Below are positions 8,298 to 15,280 of a DNA stretch of 37,514 nt, in pieces. Location of the stretch: contig JAOAIT010000062.1 of NCBI GenBank assembly GCA_026414565.1, forward strand, positions 1-37,514, read 5' to 3'. A program made the position numbers and the translations under genes. The first letter of the stretch is position 1, and each line of letters begins with the position of its first letter. This DNA comes from Verrucomicrobiia bacterium. GTDB taxonomy: Bacteria > Verrucomicrobiota > Verrucomicrobiia > Limisphaerales > Fontisphaeraceae. The notes beneath the pieces are model-generated. The model made no database searches, was not told where the DNA came from, and saw only the letters and a list, made by a program, of their open reading frames with translations.

Positions 8298-9329
8298 CTA
8301 GGGGCGCGTAATGGCAATGCGGTAAAATCGTTGCGGCGGCGTCTCCGGTTCGAGCGGCCATTCCAGCCATCCCCCGGTGCCCGCCATCGGCTCATGGAGC
8401 GGGGTCCATTGCCGCCAGTCCGCCGTGGCCTCCACCACAAAACGATACCCGGCCGCCCCCAGATAACGCACCGCCCGCCCGTTTGCGGTGCGGACGGCCT
8501 GCAGTCCCTGCACCGGCGGCTCCGGGACGGTCCAAATCACGTTGTCCACGTACCCCCGCGCGTAAAGCGAGCCGCCCGCGCCGGCATCGCTGTAACTGGC
8601 CACGGCAAAGGTGTCCACGCGGTAATCGGTAAAGGAGCCGGTGAGCTGCGAGGTGAATTGCGCCAGCAGGCTGCCCTCCTCCCCCGTCACAAAGGGCGTG
8701 GCGCTGGCGCGCAACGTGGTGGTCAGTTGCCGGGTGGCGGCCTGATAGCTCATGCGCACGCGCAGCCAGGTCTGGGTGGGCAGCGTGATTTCACGATAGG
8801 CATTGGGCCCGTCGTAATTGAACTGGCCATTGGTGCTGGTGAACGTTGGCCAGACTGTGGCCTGATGGCTGTAGAGATCCTGGGGATGATAGTACTCGGG
8901 GAAATAATCGAATTCGATCAGGTTGGGCGCGTAACCCACGCCGCGGCCGCGCTGGAAGGAGTCCCGCACGGCCTGCACGGAGTTGTGAAAGCCCAGCGCC
9001 ACTTCAAACGAATACGGTTTGTCTGGATTCACCCCAATCCGCGCCTCCAGCAGGTACAGGTCAAACCCCAGCGTGAACGAGTCCGTTTTGGCCAGAATCA
9101 CGCCCAGGGGACGCCGGAAGTAGGAGTTGCTCCGGCTGGAATCCCACGTCACCGCCAGCCATTGGCGCGCGGCGTCCCACTCGAAAAGCGAAGCCTGGCC
9201 GTGCACCTGCCAGCCGCGCCGGGCCGGGTCGGTGGAGAAATCTTCCGTGAACGTGGCCGCAGCCGCGGCGCCGGCCGCCGTGACCAGCGCCAGGCCGAGC
9301 CACCTTTGAATGAGGTGTTTTGCCGTCAT
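8298..9329 (-). CDS. Secreted LamG/concanavalin-like protein, third gene of the B12-riboswitch operon
   Basis: 343 residues. The N-terminus MTAKHLIQRWLGLALVTAAG plus a run of Ala is a signal peptide. The mature start FTEDFSTDPARRGWQVHG, then WLAVTWDSSRSNSYFRRPLG and DSFTLGFDLYLLEARIG, looks like a jelly-roll concanavalin/LamG-type domain (to about residue 245). A small C-terminal beta domain (RFVVEATADWRQWTPLHEP) resembles the add-on beta modules common in Verrucomicrobia secreted proteins. No PEP-CTERM anchor is seen. Its ATG overlaps the stop of the CWC gene (ATGA). I do not recognise a named family; a ligand- or glycan-binding surface role is inferred from fold and context. The start at 9329 was preferred over upstream codons because it begins the signal peptide. 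Confidence 0.85.
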   Translation of the reverse strand: MTAKHLIQRWLGLALVTAAGAAAAATFTEDFSTDPARRGWQVHGQASLFEWDAARQWLAVTWDSSRSNSYFRRPLGVILAKTDSFTLGFDLYLLEARIGVNPDKPYSFEVALGFHNSVQAVRDSFQRGRGVGYAPNLIEFDYFPEYYHPQDLYSHQATVWPTFTSTNGQFNYDGPNAYREITLPTQTWLRVRMSYQAATRQLTTTLRASATPFVTGEEGSLLAQFTSQLTGSFTDYRVDTFAVASYSDAGAGGSLYARGYVDNVIWTVPEPPVQGLQAVRTANGRAVRYLGAAGYRFVVEATADWRQWTPLHEPMAGTGGWLEWPLEPETPPQRFYRIAITRP

Positions 9330-9586
9330 GCGCCGTTGTCTTTCACGGCCTCCCACGGAGTAAGGGAAGGGCCATCGTCCCACACGCGCCGGGTCAGGCA
9401 CGCGCGGCACAGGCACACCTTTTGCCGCAGGGCGGCGGGCACGCGCGCCAGCGCCTCCGGCGCGGCGCGCACGCCCCAACACCAGCAGGGGTCCCCCACC
9501 TCACCACCGGCGGCCACCACACAATCATTGGGCTGCCCGCACAACGGGCAGGCGCCCGGGTCTATGACGCCGGGATGAGCCTTCAT
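9326..9586 (-). CDS. Cysteine-rich CWC family protein, second gene of the B12-riboswitch operon
   Basis: 86 residues, no signal peptide. Cysteines are arranged as CPLCGQPNDC, then CWCWG, then CLCRAC, matching the cysteine-rich CWC family, small proteins presumed to bind metal through two Cys clusters. Function is unknown. The ATG overlaps the stop of the PEP-CTERM gene (ATGA, 9586-9583), and its own TGA overlaps the ATG of the next gene (9329-9326), so it is translationally coupled on both sides. Being locked inside a cobalamin-controlled operon suggests a role in handling cobalt or corrinoid, or the thiol chemistry of a surface protein; that is inference only. An upstream start at 9619 exists but would lie inside the previous gene. 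Confidence 0.88.
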   Translation of the reverse strand: MKAHPGVIDPGACPLCGQPNDCVVAAGGEVGDPCWCWGVRAAPEALARVPAALRQKVCLCRACLTRRVWDDGPSLTPWEAVKDNGA

Positions 9587-10419
9587 GGCCTGGCGCTGTT
9601 GCGCTGACGCCGCACCCACGCCAGCAAGCCCACCCCCGCCAGCCCCAGCAGCCAGGTGGCCGGCTCGGGCACCGCCGCCAGGGCGTCCAGTTTGATTTGG
9701 CCCTCCAGCACGCTGAGCCGCACGTAATGGATTTCCTGCAGGGACACCGGTTGTCCCTGGGCGTCAATGGCCCAGCCCAGGTCATAGCCCACCCCGCCCG
9801 CCGAGCCGCCATACAAGGCCCGGATCTCCGGCAGGGTTTTGCCGGCAAAAGCCGCCGGGGTTAGCGCCGGATTGGGCGGCAGGCCAAACTGTCCGGCGGA
9901 ATCGGTTGGCAGGGCGGCCTCGGTCACCGGCGCCAGCGAGGGGTTGAGCAGGTAAAAGTTCTGGCCGTCCGCGCTGACCGAGATGCGCGTCACTCCGCCC
10001 AGGTTGCCAAACACCGTGCCATCGGAGAGGCCGTTGGGCCAGTTCACATCCACCAAGGCCGCCCCGCCATACACCACGAAATCCAGGCCGTAGGGGTGGG
10101 CGGGAAGATTGCGGACCGGCTCGGCAAAACGGAGCGTGAGCGAGCCGCCGGCGCCGATGCCGACGAGTTGATCCGAGGTGTAGGGCGCTTCAAAGGGGGT
10201 GATGGGGGTCGGCTCGGGGGACCACGGCGGGAAGGCGGGGTTGAAGGTGGCGGGCATGCCCAGGGCGGCGGCGGCATTGGTGTAGCTGGATAGCGAGCCG
10301 CTTAATGCGCCTGGTTGATAATCCACCACACTGGAGGCGTAGGCGGCGGCGTGAAGGGTTGCCCAACTCGAAACCATTACGCTGGCCAGGGCCAGCCCGG
10401 CGGTCATCCATCGTTTCAT
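9583..10419 (-). CDS. PEP-CTERM surface protein under cobalamin riboswitch control
   Basis: 278 residues. MKRWMTAGLALASVMVSS begins a signal peptide cleaved near HAAAYA. The C-terminus is a PEP-CTERM sorting signal: VPEPATW, a hydrophobic helix LLGLAGVGLLAW, then VRRQRNSARP. Exosortase would process it and deliver it to the cell surface. The body contains GAGGSLTLRFAEPVRN, YGLDFVVYGGA, ISVSADGQNFYLL and GVGYDLGWAIDAQGQPV, then IHYVRLSVLEGQIKLDALAAV. From memory this order (a strand capping an edge, a 'D-F-x-V-Y/F-G' strand, 'D-x-x-W-A-V/I-D', 'I-x-x-V-R') matches cell-surface proteins found beside BtuB/BtuG in Bacteroidetes B12-uptake loci; a profile search is needed. ATG 10419 follows AAGGTGA at a suitable distance. 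It is the first gene of the operon. Confidence 0.9.
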   Translation of the reverse strand: MKRWMTAGLALASVMVSSWATLHAAAYASSVVDYQPGALSGSLSSYTNAAAALGMPATFNPAFPPWSPEPTPITPFEAPYTSDQLVGIGAGGSLTLRFAEPVRNLPAHPYGLDFVVYGGAALVDVNWPNGLSDGTVFGNLGGVTRISVSADGQNFYLLNPSLAPVTEAALPTDSAGQFGLPPNPALTPAAFAGKTLPEIRALYGGSAGGVGYDLGWAIDAQGQPVSLQEIHYVRLSVLEGQIKLDALAAVPEPATWLLGLAGVGLLAWVRRQRNSARP

Positions 10420-10496
10420 GAACTTGCAGTCACCTTCGCTCCGGCTCAAACGGAGCTGCTGTTGTTTGTTGCCGGCCAGGGGGAGCATGAAGGCAC

Positions 10497-10533
10497 AAAA
10501 AAACCTTCATCCTCCGCCACACGGGAATGAAGG
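10497..10533 (-). terminator. Intrinsic terminator between riboswitch aptamer and first gene (expression platform)
   Basis: On the minus strand CCTTCATTCC (10533-10524) pairs with the later GGATGAAGG (10512-10504), about 9 bp with one G-U pair, and is followed by seven T (10503-10497). It lies between the aptamer and the ATG at 10419. A competing 8-bp pairing is possible between TTCTCCGC (10598-10591) and GCGGAGGA (10517-10510), which overlaps the 3' arm and could act as antiterminator. Confidence 0.8.
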
Positions 10534-10620
10534 CTTTCCACAGGTCCAGTTCCGAAACGGCGAAACCGGCTGGCCTCATCCTTCTCTTGAGCGGAGAAGT
10601 TGGGTCGTCAACCCGACGAG

Positions 10621-10767
10621 CGCAGCCTGACCGGTATCCTGACTTCGGGCCTCAAACCTCGCTCCCGCCTTCCCGCCCATGGAGAGCAGTGGCCGTGGGA
10701 GTTTGTAACCCGTTACAGTGGCGCTACCGTCCCTGATTCTCACAGGGTTCCCTGTCATCCGGCTGCG
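10621..10767 (-). promoter_or_regulatory. Cobalamin (vitamin B12) riboswitch aptamer
   Basis: Read on the minus strand, the aptamer starts with CGCAGCC (10767-10761), which pairs with GGCTGCG (10627-10621) as P1. Then come CAGGGAACCCTGTGAGAATC, CAGGGACGGTAGC and GCCACTGTAACGGG, the conserved junction pieces of B12 riboswitches (GGGAA, GTG-AATC, C-G-AC, GCCACTG). The B12 box is AAGTCAGGATACCGGTCAGG near 10646-10627. All elements are in the right order and spacing, so the call rests on sequence alone with little doubt. It leads the four-gene operon 10419-7560; with the terminator at 10497-10533, cobalamin is expected to turn the operon off. Confidence 0.94.
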
Positions 10768-10827
10768 TTGAGGGCCATGCTTTTCCCGGCGGGAAAGCGC
10801 ACGGCCTGTTTGAAAGAACCGGGCTCA

Positions 10828-10856
10828 TTCATAAGCTTTGACCTCCGCCCCGGCAA
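10828..10856 (-). promoter_or_regulatory. Candidate sigma-70 promoter of the riboswitch operon
   Basis: Minus-strand TTGCCG (10856-10851) and TATGAA (10833-10828) are separated by exactly 17 bp. Transcription would start near 10821, about 55 nt before the aptamer, giving a leader of about 400 nt. Each hexamer matches consensus at 4 of 6 positions. Confidence 0.45.
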
Positions 10857-10988
10857 GCCATTTTTTCCCATGATATCCGGCGGCGGCCGGGCCCCCCGCC
10901 GGCACGGGAAAAACGCCCGCGCACCGCCCCCGGCAAAATTTGAGCTGCACGCCGCGGGGGCCGATGCTAACATCCGCGCAACCCGACT

Positions 10989-13352
10989 ATGCCCAAACCA
11001 AAGTCCAAGGCCGATGCGGCGCGCACCGCCCGCCCCGGGGCCCATCCCCGCCGGCGCCTGGCCATTAAACTGCTGGTCATCGCCTTGCCGCTGCTGGCCG
11101 TGGTGGTTTTGGAGGGTGTCCTGCGCCTTGCCGGTTATGGTTATCCCACGGAGTTCTGGCTGCCTGCCGAAGTCCAGGGCCGGCCCGTGTGGACGGAAAA
11201 TCCCCGCTATGGCTGGCGGTTTTTCCCGCCGCGCATCGCGCGGGCCCCGCAGCCCATGGTGGTGGACCGCGTGAAACCGCCGGGCACCGTGCGGGTGGTC
11301 ATTTTGGGCGAATCGGCCGCCCTGGGGGATCCGGAGCCGGCCTACGGTTTCGGACGGTATCTCGAGGTGCTGCTCAATGAAGCCTTTCCGGAGAAAAAGT
11401 TTGAGGTGATCAACACCGCCATGACCGCCATCAACTCCCACGTCATCCGCCTCATCGCCCGGGACTGCGTGAAACTGGACGCGGATTTTTGGGTGCTCTA
11501 CATGGGCAACAACGAGGCCGTGGGGCCGTATGGCTCGGGCACCGTGTTTGGCGGCCAGGCCCCGGAGCTGCCGCTGCTCCGCGCCGCACTCTGGTTCCGC
11601 ACCCTCAAGGTGGGCCAACTGGCCGAGGCCGCCCTTCAAAAATTTTCCCGCCGCGCCGCGCCCGCCACTGAATGGGGCGGGTTGGAGATGTTTCTGGAGC
11701 ACAAACTCCACCCGGAGGATGCCCGCGTGCAGCGCGTGTACGAGCATTTTCAGAAAAACCTGGAGGACATCCTCGCCACCGGACAGCGGGCCGGCGCCCG
11801 GGTGGTGGTGGCCACCGTCGGGGCGAATTTGAAAGATTGCGCCCCCTTCGCCTCGCTGCATCGCACCGATCTGTTGCCGGCCGATTTGTCAGCGTGGGAG
11901 GCGGCCTTCCGCGAGGGCGCCCGGCTGATGGGGGAGGGAAAGGCCGAAGAGGCGCTGAAGCACTGGCAAAAGGCCTATGAGCTGGACCAGGATTACGCCG
12001 AGTTGCAATTCCGCATCGGCGAGGCCAAAGCGGCGGCCCGACAATACCGCGAGGCCCGCGGTTTCTACGTGTGGGCGCGCGATTTGGACGCCCTGCGCTT
12101 CCGGGTGGACTCGCGCCTGAATGACATCACCCGCACCGTGGCCTCCGGCAAAACCAACGCCCACGTCCGCCTGGTGGATGCCGAGCGCGCGCTCCAGCGC
12201 CTGGCTCCCAACCAAATCCCGGGCCGTGATTTATTTTATGACCATGTGCATCTGAACTTTGCCGGCAATTATGCCCTGGCGCGGGCCGTGGCCGCGCAGG
12301 TGGCCCCCGCCGACGGCCGCCCGCGCTGGTTGTCGGCCCAGGAGGCCGGGGCGCGCCTGGCCGTCACCCCATACGACCAGCTCCAGGTGTGGCGGGAGAT
12401 GCGCCGGCGCCTGCAACGCCCGCCTTTCACCCAGCAACTTAATCACGCCGCCCAGCTCCAATGGGTGGATGAACAAATCGCCGCCCTGCGGCCGCAATCC
12501 ACCGCCACCGCTTTGATGCAACAGGCCGCGATTTACCAGCCGGCCCTCGCCAGACGCCCGGAGGATCCCGTATTGCGCGGCCGCCTGGGCCGGTTGCTGG
12601 AGGAGGCGGGAGATTACCAGGGCGCCCTGCAACAGTGGGAAAAAGTGAGCGAACTTCTGCCCCACGATTTTCAGGCTGTCTATTCCCAGGGCCTGCTTTG
12701 GCGCAACCTGGGCCGGTTGGAGCGCGCGCGGGAGTGTTTCCAGCGCACCCTCCAACTGCGGCCCAACGTGGCCGAGGCCTGGAACGGGTTGGGTTTGTGC
12801 GAAATGGATGAAGGCAGGCTGGAGCAGGCGCTGGCCTACTTCGATCAAGCCCTGGCTGAACGGCCCGCCGACGCGGACTTTCATTACAACAAGGGCATCG
12901 TCCACAGCAAAGCCGGCCGTACCAATGACGCCCTGGCCTGTTACCGGCAGGCGCTCACCGCCGCCCCGGATCACACCAGCGCCCGTTACAACCTGGCCAA
13001 CCTGCTCCTTCGCCAGGGGCAATGGGCCGAAGCGGCCACGGAATTGCGCACCCTGTTGCAACACACGCCCGAACACACCCGGGCCCGCAATAATTACGGC
13101 CTGGCGCTGCTCCGGCTGGGACGCCCTCAGGAGGCGGTGGAGCAGTTCCGCCAGACCTTGCGGGAAGAACCAAACAATGCCGAGGCCCGCTACAACCTGG
13201 CCAACACCCTCCTCGGCCTGAAACAATATGACGAGGCCATCAGCCATCTCGAAACTTTTCTGGCCGCGCATCCCGGCCATCCGGGCGCCCAGCAAAAACT
13301 CACCGAGGCACGGGCTTTGCGCGCCGCCAGCCGGGGCGGCTCTTCCCCCTAA
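10989..13352 (+). CDS. SGNH-hydrolase-like protein with C-terminal TPR repeats
   Basis: 787 residues. A basic N-terminus and one hydrophobic helix (about 22-45, LAIKLLVIALPLLAVVV) anchor it in the inner membrane, facing the periplasm. The SGNH blocks follow: ILGESAALGD with candidate nucleophile Ser109, MGNNE with Asn174/Asn175, and YDHVHLNFAGN with Asp418 and His421. Between blocks is a helical insertion with TPR-like pairs (EGARLMGEGKAEEALKHWQK). From about residue 500 to 780 come tandem TPRs (AEAWNGLGLCEMDEGRLEQA, ARYNLANLLLRQGQWAEAA, ARYNLANTLLGLKQYDEA). SGNH enzymes of this layout are esterases or acyltransferases; the substrate is unknown. It leads a plus-strand cassette with the next two genes, 50 bp from the second, and is divergent from the B12 operon. 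Confidence 0.87.
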   Translation: MPKPKSKADAARTARPGAHPRRRLAIKLLVIALPLLAVVVLEGVLRLAGYGYPTEFWLPAEVQGRPVWTENPRYGWRFFPPRIARAPQPMVVDRVKPPGTVRVVILGESAALGDPEPAYGFGRYLEVLLNEAFPEKKFEVINTAMTAINSHVIRLIARDCVKLDADFWVLYMGNNEAVGPYGSGTVFGGQAPELPLLRAALWFRTLKVGQLAEAALQKFSRRAAPATEWGGLEMFLEHKLHPEDARVQRVYEHFQKNLEDILATGQRAGARVVVATVGANLKDCAPFASLHRTDLLPADLSAWEAAFREGARLMGEGKAEEALKHWQKAYELDQDYAELQFRIGEAKAAARQYREARGFYVWARDLDALRFRVDSRLNDITRTVASGKTNAHVRLVDAERALQRLAPNQIPGRDLFYDHVHLNFAGNYALARAVAAQVAPADGRPRWLSAQEAGARLAVTPYDQLQVWREMRRRLQRPPFTQQLNHAAQLQWVDEQIAALRPQSTATALMQQAAIYQPALARRPEDPVLRGRLGRLLEEAGDYQGALQQWEKVSELLPHDFQAVYSQGLLWRNLGRLERARECFQRTLQLRPNVAEAWNGLGLCEMDEGRLEQALAYFDQALAERPADADFHYNKGIVHSKAGRTNDALACYRQALTAAPDHTSARYNLANLLLRQGQWAEAATELRTLLQHTPEHTRARNNYGLALLRLGRPQEAVEQFRQTLREEPNNAEARYNLANTLLGLKQYDEAISHLETFLAAHPGHPGAQQKLTEARALRAASRGGSSP

Positions 13353-13402
13353 GCTGAACGGCTGTCACGGCCCCGTTGCGCAACGTTGACCGTCCCCTGC
13401 CC

Positions 13403-15280
13403 ATGACTCCGAAAGCTCGTCCCTCCTCCAGCGGCCCGCGGCGCAAACTGCCCGCCGGCGTGCCGGTGTGGGGCCTGGAGGCGCTGTGGGCCGTGGCGCT
13501 GTGGCTGACGCTTTATTTCTGGGTCCAACCGCATTGGCTTTATTACCAGGCCGATGCGGCGGTGTTTCATCCGGCGCCTTTCACCCCCGGCGAGCTGGTG
13601 CAGCCCGGGCGGCTTTTCTGGCGGATGCTGGCGTGGGGCATCCATGCCTGCCAGTTTCCCGCTCTGGGAGCAACGCTGGGCACGCTGCTGATCTGGTTCA
13701 TTACCGCGGCGGCCGGCCGCTTGTTCTGGCGGGGGCCGGGCGGGCGGCCGCGACTGGCCCATTGGGTGCTGGCTCCGCCGCTGCTGGCGGTCCTGGGCCG
13801 CTATGATGAGGGTGGCGCGGCGCTGGTGCTGGGCTGGGCATGGGCCTTGGGGCTGGCCGCCGCGGCCGCCTGGCTGGCGTCGCGCGGGGGGCTGTGGCGC
13901 TGGCTTGCACCGGCGGTGGGGGCGGCGGTGGTGTACGTGGCGGCGGGCGGCGGTCCGCTCTGTGCCTATGCGATCCTGGCGCTGCTGGCGGCGGGGCTGA
14001 CGGGGCGCTGGTGGGCCGCGGAGCATCTGGTGCTGCTGGTGGCGGTAGCGGCGGGCGTGGGCGTGGAGGTCTGGCTGCTGGGCAAAGCCTGGCCCCGCTG
14101 GTGGGAGCCTTGGATCAGGCCGGCCTGGGCCTGGCCGGCTGCGCTCCAGGCCGGCGTTTTCGCCGTGGTGGCCCTCATCGCCGCCCGGCTGGCCGCGGTG
14201 CCGACGCCTCCAACCCGAACCTCTCCCGCCCCGGTCAAGAAGAAGGGCGGGGAACAGCCGGTTTGGCCGCTGGTCTTTTGGGTGGCGGGCCTGGCGGCGG
14301 GAATCATCTTGATGGTGGTCATGCGGGATGATGCCCGGCGGGCCACGCTCCAACTGCGCGCCCTGGCCCTGGCGGAGAAGTGGCCGGAGTTTCTGGCGCT
14401 GGCGCGCCAGCAAACCCATTTGGAGCCGGAAACCCGGCTGGAACTGGCGCTGGCGCTGCATCACACCGGCCGGCTGTTGGATGATTGGTTTGCCTATCCC
14501 GTGGTGCGGCAGGACGAGTTCCTGCCCAACATCGGCCACGGACCGCCGGCCTATGCCGTGATGAGCCGCGCCATGCTGGCCCTGGGCCAGGTGAACCATG
14601 CCGAGCGTTACGCGGCCGAAGCGCTCGAAATCCTCGGCCCGCGCCCCGAGCTGCTCTGGGTGCTGGCGCAGGTGAACGTGCTCAAAGGCCATCCGGTGGC
14701 GGCCGCCAATTTCCTGCGCGTGCTCGAGCGCCAGCCCTTTCACGCCCCCACCGCCCGGCGCTGGCTGGCGGAGCTGTCCCGGGATCCGCAACTGTCCGAA
14801 GAACCCCGCCTGCGCGTCTGCCGGGCGCTGATGGTCACCACCGATTACCCGCATCCCGACAACCCCACCTCGCCCCTGATGCAGCAACTGTTGCACACCA
14901 ATCCCACCAACCGCATGGCCCTCGAGTTTCTGCTGGCGCATGACCTGCTGACCCTGCAACTGGACAAACTCATGGATCACGCCGGGCGTCTGCGCGATGC
15001 CCGGCTGGGCTATGCCGCCCTGCCGCGGCACCTCGCCGAGGCCGCCCTCCTGTGGGGCAGCATCAACAAGTCGGCCGTCGCCGATGTGGCGGGCTTTCCC
15101 CTGGACCCCGCCCTCCGCCAGCGGTTTGCACGGTTTGATGAAATCGTGCGCGCCCACGTGCAAAACGTGGAGGCCGTGCGCCCGCGGCTGGCGGCAGAAT
15201 TTGGGGATACCTACTGGTATTATTATATATATGGCCAGTCCGGCCGTTGGAAAACAGCGCCCGCAGCCGTCATGCCATGA
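13403..15280 (+). CDS. Polytopic membrane protein resembling DUF6057
   Basis: About 625 residues. The N-terminal half has around eight or more hydrophobic helices, starting with GLEALWAVALWLTLYFWVQP, then WLYYQADAAVFHPAPF, which resembles from memory the conserved loop of DUF6057 proteins of Bacteroidetes. After the last helix (LVFWVAGLAAGIILMVVMRD) comes a soluble helical half with TPR-like pairs (LRALALAEKWPEFLALARQ, LALGQVNHAERYAAEALEIL), probably periplasmic. Function is unknown. ATG 13403 was chosen over TTG 13376. Its stop overlaps the next start (ATGA, 15277-15280), showing translational coupling to the CXXCH propeller protein. Confidence 0.8.
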   Translation: MTPKARPSSSGPRRKLPAGVPVWGLEALWAVALWLTLYFWVQPHWLYYQADAAVFHPAPFTPGELVQPGRLFWRMLAWGIHACQFPALGATLGTLLIWFITAAAGRLFWRGPGGRPRLAHWVLAPPLLAVLGRYDEGGAALVLGWAWALGLAAAAAWLASRGGLWRWLAPAVGAAVVYVAAGGGPLCAYAILALLAAGLTGRWWAAEHLVLLVAVAAGVGVEVWLLGKAWPRWWEPWIRPAWAWPAALQAGVFAVVALIAARLAAVPTPPTRTSPAPVKKKGGEQPVWPLVFWVAGLAAGIILMVVMRDDARRATLQLRALALAEKWPEFLALARQQTHLEPETRLELALALHHTGRLLDDWFAYPVVRQDEFLPNIGHGPPAYAVMSRAMLALGQVNHAERYAAEALEILGPRPELLWVLAQVNVLKGHPVAAANFLRVLERQPFHAPTARRWLAELSRDPQLSEEPRLRVCRALMVTTDYPHPDNPTSPLMQQLLHTNPTNRMALEFLLAHDLLTLQLDKLMDHAGRLRDARLGYAALPRHLAEAALLWGSINKSAVADVAGFPLDPALRQRFARFDEIVRAHVQNVEAVRPRLAAEFGDTYWYYYIYGQSGRWKTAPAAVMP

